NCBI GenBank assembly: GCA_025331125.1
Contig: JAOALB010000323.1
Span: 1 to 18,552, forward strand
DNA from: Mycogone perniciosa
Lineage: Eukaryota; Ascomycota; Sordariomycetes; Hypocreales; Hypocreaceae
DNA: 18,552 nt
Direction of reading: 5' to 3'
In this document: positions 1-6,405 of the stretch, in pieces
How the letters are laid out: every line of letters starts with the position of its first letter
How positions within the stretch are numbered: the first letter of the stretch is position 1
The notes under the pieces: generated by a model
The model's database searches: none
Seen by the model: the letters and a program-made list of their open reading frames with translations, nothing else
Told to the model about the DNA's origin: nothing
Position numbers and translations under genes: made by a program

Positions 1-77
1 CACCTCACGTCAGATCACAGGTTCCCTTGCATACACATTTTTGCTTATTCCAACAACTAGACCGACGTTATCCGACA
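1..77 (-). repeat. 3' LTR of the copia element, partial
   Basis: These 77 bases are identical to 5909-5985 and end in the same CCGACA. On the minus strand they are the first 77 bases of the 3' LTR; the rest is beyond the window. Confidence 0.93.
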
Positions 78-87
78 CACCCCCTTA
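78..87 (-). other. Polypurine tract of the copia element
   Basis: The minus strand reads TAAGGGGGTG immediately before the TGTCGG start of the 3' LTR. This is the expected position and composition for the plus-strand primer of reverse transcription. Confidence 0.75.
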
Positions 88-632
88 GCTAGGACCTTCC
101 CCAAGGGCCTAGCTAGAAGACAACAGCTTAATCGAAGTTGTTGGAGTTGCTCCTCCAGCTTGAAGAAGGAGATCGTCAACGGGAAATCCATCCGTGGGAA
201 ACGAATAATCTGTTGGAAATCCATCAACAGCTTCAACAGGAAATCCATCTGTTGGGAACGGAACGATATCTATCAAGGCGCTCTTGACAGCATCAATAGG
301 GCGACCCCTATTGGCATCGGCAACGCTTGCCGGCATCAACAACGCTTGTTGGCATCAATAGCTCGCGGGCTATTGGAACGGAATGGGGGCACGCGGACCC
401 TTAGAAGTTGAAGCACGCGGGCTTCATTGATACGGAGATTGGGGCACGCGGACCCTCAAGAGTTTGAAGCACGCGGGCTCCTAGGACTCGCGGGTCCTCA
501 CGAATTGAAGCTCGCGGGCTCATTCGAATCAAACCACGCGGGGTTCTTTGGATTGTGAAGTTCGGCTCGCGGGCCTCGTCATATCGTGAGTTAGGGCACG
601 CGGGCCCTCGAAATTTGAAGCGCGCGGGCTTC
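86..632 (-). repeat. Array of about 18 short hairpins with conserved loops and variable stems (copia 3' region)
   Basis: Short perfect or near-perfect inverted repeats follow one another. TAGCTAGG/CCTAGCTA spans 86-115. TGGAG/CTCCA spans 142-157. Three hairpins with the same 9-nt loop GAAATCCAT lie at 177-197, 210-230 and 234-254. TCAAG/CTTGA is at 273-287. CAATAGGG/CCCTATTG is at 294-313. CGGCAA/TTGCCG (318-332) and CAACAA/TTGTTG (337-351) both have the loop CGC. CAATAGC/GCTATTG is at 356-375. Units with the loop NCGCGG closed by C-G then run to 632, for example TGAAGC/GCTTCA (409-426), AGGAC/GTCCT (483-498), AACC/GGTT (532-545), AGGGC/GCCCT (593-608) and GAAGC/GCTTC (617-632). Weaker members with short stems or a mismatch lie at 387-400, 441-455, 466-481, 501-526 and 564-575. 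Function is unknown; an RNA structure in the retrotransposon transcript is the simplest guess. Confidence 0.85.
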
Positions 633-3600
633 CTCGATAGCCTAGTCTAGCGGTCTGTTCAGGAGGTTCATCTGACACAGTCTTTAAGCTCTGAATCGTA
701 TCACCTAGTTCTTCAAGTCGGGCTTCCAATTCTATCCGTTCGCGGATATCTTGTAATTTCAGCATCTTGATGAATTGCTGATGCTTCTCTTTGGTTAACG
801 CCTTTGTTAACCCGTCGGCGATCATTTTGCCGCTCTCTATCCAGCTGACAGAGACGCGTTGTTCTTGGACTTCCTGACGAAGCCAGTGTTGATGAATATC
901 AACATGTCGGAGTTTCGTGGTTAACTTTGTTGATTCTTCTGTCAACAGTCGAATTGTCTGATAGTTATCACACTCGAGTTTAAGCGGGCCGTTCAACTTA
1001 ACGTCTAGTGCTTTGAGAAGTCTTCCGGCGAAGATAGCTTCCTTGGCTGCTTCAGAAATAGCGAGAAGCTCGGCTTCAGTGCTTGAGGTCGTGACAGTTG
1101 TTTGTTTTGATGCTCTCCACGCGATTGGGCCACCAAATAACCTCATTACGTATCCTTGTGAACTCTTTCTATCGATTGTGTTATCAGCAAAGGATGAATC
1201 ACTTGAACAGAGAAACGTATCGATGGAGTTTGAACCTCCAAGCCGAATAGCGAGTGTTCTTGTTCGATAGAGATACTCTGCTGCTCTGTGGTGCGTGTCG
1301 TCGGGGTTTAGAAGGAATCTCGATAATCGTGAGACTGCGAATGCGATGTCAGGTCTTGTTGAGATGGCTGCGAACAACACAGATCCAATTTTCTGCTGAT
1401 ATAATTCGATCGAAGCTTTCGTAGCTACTCCTGACGATGGTTTCAACTCTTCTTGAGTCATCGGCACGTTAGGGAGCTTCTTCTGACTATCAATTCCGAA
1501 TCTATAAGCGATCTTATCGATGTATGCTTCTTGGGCTAGCCAGATTGTTCGTTGCCTTCGATTTCGGATAATATGGATCCCAAGAAACCACTTTGGTTCA
1601 TCCATCAGACTCATCTGATACTTGGAACTGAGACCTTGAATGCCTGCCTTGGCGATCTCTACATCTTTCTGTCGATACGCCCAGATGATATCATCGACAA
1701 AGAAGAAAACGAATACTCCTTCCTTCGTCATGACACACGGTTCTTGAGGAATGGTCTTGAAGCCTAGGTCTTCGAGTGTGTGTGTGAGGTGCTTCTGCCA
1801 CAGCAATGGCGATCTTCGTAGTCCGTACAGGGCTTTTCGCAGCCGCAGCACTTTGCCTTGCTTCTCCAAACCGGGTGGCATTCGCATATAGACAACCTCA
1901 TCCAAATCACAATTTACGAATGCATTCACTGCATCCATTTGCTCGAGTTCAAGGTCGTATTCTGCTGCTATAGCCATCAGTGCTCTGAATGACATACCGG
2001 CTAGGGTCGTAGCCCTTATTGGCAGGTCTCCTGGTGCTTGTTGATTGCCACACACAACCAGTCGTGCTTTGCATTTGACGAGAAAACCGTGCTTATCCGT
2101 TTTGTATGTAAAAACCCACATACAACCCAGAATTTGGCTCCCTTTCGTCTTTCCTCTCGAGACCTCGATAAAAGATCCCAGTTGATCATGCTGAGCTAGA
2201 TGGTCTTTCTGAGCCTTGATGAAGTCCTCTTTGAACGGGTGTTTATCGAGATCTTTCATCGTCTTCGGGACTTCAGGAAGTTCACGCTTGTGAATCTTTA
2301 AACGAAATTTCGTAGCCGCAACGAACGCTCCGTGGAATGCCGTTTCCACCTGGGTAGGCATGAAATCTTGGAATCTGTCTCTTAACAACCATGATTCCTC
2401 TATCCCTTCTTGATCCTTCCGATCAAATGCTTCGAATCTCGTGTATTGTGCTGTGAGGGCTGCAGGAGCTGCATTTCCCACTTTCCCCACCCCCTCAGGG
2501 CGAACAGGAAGAGTAGCTGAAAATACTGCCTTCGGACTATCATCATAATCCGGTTCCGTAGCAGGTGTCAACCTAGCTTCCTCCATAGCCCTAGCTTCTT
2601 CATAGTCGATCAAATCATCAACCTCATCGCCCGAATCATCACGCATTCCATCAGTTTCATCATCTGACTGGTCGTCCTGCGTTTGATCAGGGAAATAGCG
2701 GCTTGTGTTGACGATAATTTCATCAAGAATCGGTTCGTCATTATTTTCTTCATCGATTTCATTATCTCTCTCGCGTTCTTCCTCTCTGACACTCTCATCA
2801 TCCGAACTTTCATCGATCCGAGTATCATTTTCGATGATAACTTCGTTTTCCAGCTGTTTTTCAGGAATCTCAACCTGTGCGATCATTTGATCAATCGAAA
2901 TCAAGAGTTCCGGCTGGGTTTTCTTTCCATCAAAGAAAGTTGTTTCGTCAAACAGAACATCTCGTGTTGAGATCACCTTCCCTTTATGAGGAATCCAGAT
3001 CTTGAAGATATTCGTTGAATCGTATCCAACCAGATAACCAATATGAGCTCTTGGGTCTAGCTTCCTCAATCTCTGTTGTTTGAGCTGCGCTTTCGACGTC
3101 ATCGCATAGGTTCGGCAGCCATACGCTTTGAGATGCCCAATTTGTGGTTTCTTTCCGAACACACATTCGAACGGACTTCTCCAGTCATTTGATCGTCTTG
3201 GCGTTCGATTCTTCAAATAGCAAGCCGACTCAATAATGAGCTTCCACAGGTCGTGTGGTAAGTGTGCTGCTATTCTCATAGTCCTTGCTTTCTCGATAAT
3301 AGCACCCCCTGATCTCTCAGCCCCGCCGTTCTGAGCTTGAGTATTAGGAGCTGACACTTCCTTCACGAGCTTTCTTCTCCTCATCCATTCTTTGATTTTT
3401 CCTTTGAATAGCTCGCCGTCAGATCTAATGGTCTTGACCTTGAATCCATACTGTTTGTCGATCCAGTCAACGAAATCACGAAGAATTTGCCGATTTTCGA
3501 GACTTGTGCCATGGCTTCGCATGAAGTAAGGAAAAACCATTCCCGAGAATGCGTCTGTAATGAACATTACTCGGCTGTATCCTTCGAAATCCTCTGTCAA

Positions 3601-4332
3601 ATCGGACCAATCAATCCAGATTTCTTTGAACGGTTCGTCTCGATCTCGGTCAGACTTCCTCCGAGATACTTGACGATGCATCTTTCCTTGACTGCAATGA
3701 GGGCATTGCACAGTCTTTGGACCACGAATTCGAGCTCCTAGGCACGTTGTTCCTAGGTAATGAAGGCTCATTGGTCCCGGGTGACCCATTCGTGAGTGCC
3801 ACAATCCACCATCTCCCACAGCTAGTGGCTTTGGGTCTCTTGACGTGAGTCTCTTCTTCCTTCTTTTTCTGGTGGCTAGGAAGCCTGCTTCTAATCGTGC
3901 TTCCTTTGTTGGTACGTATTGAAGAACCCATTGACGATGATGAGTCTCGATCTTGCAAATCTCTCTGCCGCTCTTGTGGATCAACCTTGTTGGCTCTGTC
4001 ATTGTATCCCACCTGAATCCTTGCTGATGAAGCTCATAGTAGGAAACGAGATTTGTGGAAAGTGTCGGACAATACATAGCGTTCTTGATCCTCAGGACAT
4101 CCTTCGAGCCATCGTTCTTCGTCACCACGAGATTGATCCGCCCATATCCCTCGATTGGGACTATCGAGTCTGCTGCCGTAAGGAAATCTCCACGTGTTGC
4201 CTTTCGGAATGATCTGAAACGTCCCAGGTCATTGAAAATGTGATTAGTGGCACCAAAATCAAGGATTGTTGACGAATGCAGTGGATATCGATCGACATGA
4301 TAGTCATCATTGACTTCCACAGGAAACGCCAT
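529..4332 (-). CDS. pol: Copia Pol polyprotein: protease, integrase, reverse transcriptase, RNase H (1267 aa)
   Basis: Domains in order: aspartic protease (D25-F26-G27, where DSG or DTG is usual); GAG-pre-integrase HHCC zinc site (H179, H184, C210, C213); integrase core with D241, D305 and E339; a very acidic linker (about 500-600); reverse transcriptase (about 720-960) with D800 and the FVDD box at 878-881; RNase H with D1045, E1086, D1122 and D1173. This order is diagnostic of Ty1/copia. The frame is open from 4386, so 18 more residues lie between the Gag stop and M1. M1 is therefore only the first methionine; the protein is probably made as Gag-Pol and cut by the protease. The last 34 or so residues (from about 1234) are encoded by part of the hairpin array and lie beyond RNase H, so they look like captured noncoding sequence. 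No frameshift or internal stop is present. Confidence 0.95.
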   Translation of the reverse strand: MAFPVEVNDDYHVDRYPLHSSTILDFGATNHIFNDLGRFRSFRKATRGDFLTAADSIVPIEGYGRINLVVTKNDGSKDVLRIKNAMYCPTLSTNLVSYYELHQQGFRWDTMTEPTRLIHKSGREICKIETHHRQWVLQYVPTKEARLEAGFLATRKRRKKRLTSRDPKPLAVGDGGLWHSRMGHPGPMSLHYLGTTCLGARIRGPKTVQCPHCSQGKMHRQVSRRKSDRDRDEPFKEIWIDWSDLTEDFEGYSRVMFITDAFSGMVFPYFMRSHGTSLENRQILRDFVDWIDKQYGFKVKTIRSDGELFKGKIKEWMRRRKLVKEVSAPNTQAQNGGAERSGGAIIEKARTMRIAAHLPHDLWKLIIESACYLKNRTPRRSNDWRSPFECVFGKKPQIGHLKAYGCRTYAMTSKAQLKQQRLRKLDPRAHIGYLVGYDSTNIFKIWIPHKGKVISTRDVLFDETTFFDGKKTQPELLISIDQMIAQVEIPEKQLENEVIIENDTRIDESSDDESVREEERERDNEIDEENNDEPILDEIIVNTSRYFPDQTQDDQSDDETDGMRDDSGDEVDDLIDYEEARAMEEARLTPATEPDYDDSPKAVFSATLPVRPEGVGKVGNAAPAALTAQYTRFEAFDRKDQEGIEESWLLRDRFQDFMPTQVETAFHGAFVAATKFRLKIHKRELPEVPKTMKDLDKHPFKEDFIKAQKDHLAQHDQLGSFIEVSRGKTKGSQILGCMWVFTYKTDKHGFLVKCKARLVVCGNQQAPGDLPIRATTLAGMSFRALMAIAAEYDLELEQMDAVNAFVNCDLDEVVYMRMPPGLEKQGKVLRLRKALYGLRRSPLLWQKHLTHTLEDLGFKTIPQEPCVMTKEGVFVFFFVDDIIWAYRQKDVEIAKAGIQGLSSKYQMSLMDEPKWFLGIHIIRNRRQRTIWLAQEAYIDKIAYRFGIDSQKKLPNVPMTQEELKPSSGVATKASIELYQQKIGSVLFAAISTRPDIAFAVSRLSRFLLNPDDTHHRAAEYLYRTRTLAIRLGGSNSIDTFLCSSDSSFADNTIDRKSSQGYVMRLFGGPIAWRASKQTTVTTSSTEAELLAISEAAKEAIFAGRLLKALDVKLNGPLKLECDNYQTIRLLTEESTKLTTKLRHVDIHQHWLRQEVQEQRVSVSWIESGKMIADGLTKALTKEKHQQFIKMLKLQDIRERIELEARLEELGDTIQSLKTVSDEPPEQTARLGYRGSPRASNFEGPRALTHDMTRPASRTSQSKEPRVV

Positions 4333-4386
4333 TCTGGATGGGTCGATAGATCCTTTGAGTGAGCCAATGACCCTCGGTTCGGTGAG

Positions 4387-4389
4387 TCA
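4387..4389 (-). promoter_or_regulatory. In-frame UGA between gag and pol, candidate readthrough stop
   Basis: The minus strand reads CAA TGA CTC ACC, and all 18 codons from 4386 to the pol ATG at 4332 are open and in the gag frame. UGA followed by C is a leaky stop context in eukaryotes, and UGA-CUA is the best-known readthrough motif. Here the following codon is CUC, so the context is favourable but not the full motif. Confidence 0.5.
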
Positions 4390-5595
4390 TTGTGATGATA
4401 TCTTCTTCCTTGCCTCATTCCTCAAGGAGTCGATTCTTGCCTTTAATTCAGGATTTTTCGCGATAGCTGCTGCTACGGCTTGTTCCTTGCCTGGATGACC
4501 TCCCACATCATCTGGCTTAAGTTCAGGAATAGCTGCCCAGCAAGATGCTAATGCATGGCCTCCCCATCCACAAGCTTCGCACGTAAGTAACAGTTTCTTG
4601 TTGCTTCCGTGTTGTTCCTGCTGTCTCGGTCTCTTCGAACCTATTCTTTCATTGCTGTCTCGGTCTTTAGAACCGTAGAATGCGCTCCCTCGTCGAATTT
4701 GCCCTGCTGCTTGGGCAGGAAGCGCTGATCCTCCCCAGCTTCGTAGCTTAACAGCCACACCTGCGATCGACCACTCTTTTCTTGCATCGGTACAATCCAC
4801 TAGTGTGTTTTCATCAATCAGATCTCTTGTCGTTAAAAGCTCATTGATTTTGTTGGCCTGATCTCTGGTTATATTTTCTTCAACCCGTTGAATAGCTTTC
4901 AGCTGGTCCAAAACAAGTCGAACGAAACGGTTGTGATCCTCTGTTGAAGCAACGGACTTTCTAACTGCTTCTTTAGCATTCTCCGAGAAGTTGGTGTTAT
5001 ACTTGGCCATCTTGTGCGCAATATCGTTCAACCATCTTCCTTCCTTGACTTCAAGCATCTGTCGCCGTGATGCTTTCAAGAGGAAATTCTCCCATTTCCA
5101 AACCCAGTCGAGAAAGATTTTTGAGCTCGCACAGCTGAAAGATTTCATAATGTCTTGGTATTCGGTCGAGAGAGTCTCTATGACTTTCGATTTCTCGGCT
5201 TTGACTGCCCCGTAAAGACTATCGATCCAATTAATCAAGGAGTCACGGCGATCAAGATAGCGGGCCATTTTTTCATCAATGCTTCCGAAAATAATGTCTT
5301 TTGCTTTGACGAGGTCTGCTTTCTGTTGCTTGAAGACAGCATGGTCTTCCTTCCAGTTGTCGTAGATGATTCGATACTGCCTTATCTGCTTTTCATTGAG
5401 ATCAACCTCGCTGTTTGCTGCTGGGTTGACGTCCCTGAAGCTCGGTCGCCGTGGTTCATCGACAAGTATTTCGGTTCGTTCAACTGGATTGACGGCTTTC
5501 CAGATGTCTTCAGCAATCTTGCTGGACACATAGTCTTGCCATTCGTCCCAGTTCTCAATACCGGTCAGAGTGACTTCAGACTTTGATTGAGGCAT
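4387..5595 (-). CDS. gag: Copia Gag (capsid-nucleocapsid) protein, 402 aa
   Basis: This is the first ORF of the copia element, starting 161 bp inside the 5' LTR. The body (roughly residues 10-260) is rich in Trp, Lys and Glu and mostly helical in appearance, as expected of a retrotransposon capsid. A basic stretch at about 300-335 leads into a zinc knuckle CX2CX4HX4C (C339, C342, H347, C352), the nucleocapsid signature that binds element RNA. A helical tail of about 50 residues follows before a UGA stop. Gag would assemble cytoplasmic virus-like particles that package the RNA. Gag and pol are in the same frame, separated only by this stop, so the UGA may be read through to make Gag-Pol. Alternatively the element once had one long ORF and this copy carries a nonsense mutation. 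Confidence 0.9.
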   Translation of the reverse strand: MPQSKSEVTLTGIENWDEWQDYVSSKIAEDIWKAVNPVERTEILVDEPRRPSFRDVNPAANSEVDLNEKQIRQYRIIYDNWKEDHAVFKQQKADLVKAKDIIFGSIDEKMARYLDRRDSLINWIDSLYGAVKAEKSKVIETLSTEYQDIMKSFSCASSKIFLDWVWKWENFLLKASRRQMLEVKEGRWLNDIAHKMAKYNTNFSENAKEAVRKSVASTEDHNRFVRLVLDQLKAIQRVEENITRDQANKINELLTTRDLIDENTLVDCTDARKEWSIAGVAVKLRSWGGSALPAQAAGQIRRGSAFYGSKDRDSNERIGSKRPRQQEQHGSNKKLLLTCEACGWGGHALASCWAAIPELKPDDVGGHPGKEQAVAAAIAKNPELKARIDSLRNEARKKISSQ

Positions 5596-5740
5596 CGTTC
5601 TTGATGAGGGTGTTCGAGAATTGGGTAGCGGTTTCGGCAGGTTCTAAATAACGAAAAAAAATATAACAGTGATTGCTTCTTACAAGATTCATTAGATAGG
5701 GAAGCACTTATCTTTTATAGTTGCAGTGGTTGGCAACGCG

Positions 5741-5756
5741 GCTCCGGGCTCATAAC
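5741..5756 (-). other. Primer-binding site, internal Met (CAU) tRNA type
   Basis: Directly inside the 5' LTR the minus strand reads GTTATGAGCCCGGAGC. Its complement, ending GGGCTCATAAC on the plus strand, has the form of a methionine tRNA anticodon arm with the CAT anticodon at 5751-5753. Copia of Drosophila is known to prime from the 5' half of cleaved initiator tRNA-Met, pairing with the anticodon region rather than the 3' CCA end. The match here fits that mode. Further inside, 5720-5737 can form a D-arm-like GTTGC/GCAAC stem over a loop containing GTGG, but the spacing to the anticodon arm is not that of a tRNA. Confidence 0.72.
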
Positions 5757-5985
5757 TGTCGGAAAAAACCCAGTTACGTAGTCAGCTTGTTCACATCACG
5801 AAGATAGGGCGCCAGAATTCCACTCAATTGCTCCATGTCCCCTCGCTTCTGCCTTGGATTCTCCTCCCGCCATTTTATCATAGAAGCAGAACGCCGCGCG
5901 TTCTGTTTCACCTCACGTCAGATCACAGGTTCCCTTGCATACACATTTTTGCTTATTCCAACAACTAGACCGACGTTATCCGACA
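5757..5985 (-). repeat. 5' LTR of the copia element (229 bp)
   Basis: Bounded by TGTCGG at 5757 and CCGACA at 5985 on the plus strand. On the minus strand it begins TGTCGGATAACG. A TATA-like GATAAAAT on the minus strand (about 5875-5882) could serve the element's own transcript. A CRE-like TCACGTCA lies at 5913-5920, one base from the palindromic CRE. A perfect 8-bp hairpin occupies 5887-5905. The promoter assignments are inference; the LTR limits follow from the terminal inverted repeat, the adjoining primer-binding site and the matching copy at 1-77. Confidence 0.93.
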
Positions 5986-6094
5986 ATTGAATTCATCACT
6001 CACACCCGTAACTTCAAAGCATATACAACACAGGACCGCAACCACAGAATCACACAACCTTCCAAACTTTTTTTGACATTTAGTATTCATCAAA

Positions 6095-6405
6095 ATGCGT
6101 TTCCAAACTAGCACAGTCGTCTCGACCATCGCACTCCTCTTTTTGAATCAGGGTGTGGCCCAAATTATGTTCATTCCGAACCAGCTGCGCCCCAAGCCGC
6201 AACCGAGGATGTTGCTCCGGCCTAAGATGGCGAGTCCTTCTGACAAGTCCAAGATTCTGTCTGGAAGTAAGTAGTACCTGTATTAGGTACGACAAACCAG
6301 ATACTAATTCTGTTTTATGTAGAATGTCGGGCTCAAGGGAAACGCCTGACTTGCATCTCCAAGAAGCCGGCCCTCAGTACTATATTGATTGCGCTATATG
6401 TTTGA
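6095..6405 (+). CDS. Small secreted cationic protein, 84 aa, one intron
   Basis: Exons 6095-6266 and 6323-6405. The 56-nt intron starts GTAAGT, carries ACTAAT as a likely branch site and ends TAG. Without splicing the frame stops two codons into the intron. The start has an ideal fungal context (CAAAATG). Residues 1-22 form a signal peptide (MRFQTSTVV..., with GVA before the likely cut). The mature chain of about 62 residues is Pro- and basic-rich, with an RPKPQPR stretch, roughly 13 Lys/Arg against one acidic residue, and two cysteines flanking a basic segment (KCRAQGKRLTC). It ends in a hydrophobic tail (STILIALYV). I recognise no family. Small size, secretion and charge would suit an effector or antimicrobial-type peptide, but that is inference. 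The copia LTR lies 110 bp upstream in divergent orientation, so its promoter may have been disrupted or replaced. Confidence 0.65.

Larger units (their letters stand above)
1..5985 (-). mobile_element. Ty1/copia LTR retrotransposon, structurally complete except for the clipped 3' LTR
   Basis: The element reads right to left. The 5' LTR is 5757-5985, then the primer-binding site, gag, pol, a hairpin-rich 3' region, a polypurine tract and the 3' LTR (1-77, truncated by the window edge). The order protease-integrase-reverse transcriptase-RNase H identifies Ty1/copia rather than Ty3/gypsy. The 77 LTR bases visible on the left are identical to 5909-5985 on the right, and both ORFs are long and free of frameshifts, so the insertion looks young. 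LTRs start TGTCGG and end CCGACA, a perfect 6-bp inverted repeat. If the LTRs are equal in length, about 152 bp lie outside the window. The right flank begins ATTGA; the matching target duplication would lie left of the window. Unlike neighbouring repeats it shows no RIP-like A+T drift. Confidence 0.95.

Noticed and set aside
109..342. Minus-strand frame with repeated FPTDGFPV peptides
   Set aside because: The peptide repeat is a by-product of the repeated GAAATCCAT hairpin loops, and the frame lies downstream of pol in the element's 3' region.
86..632. CRISPR-like array
   Set aside because: The loops are only 3-9 nt, the spacing is irregular, there are no constant direct repeats of CRISPR length, and the host is a eukaryote.
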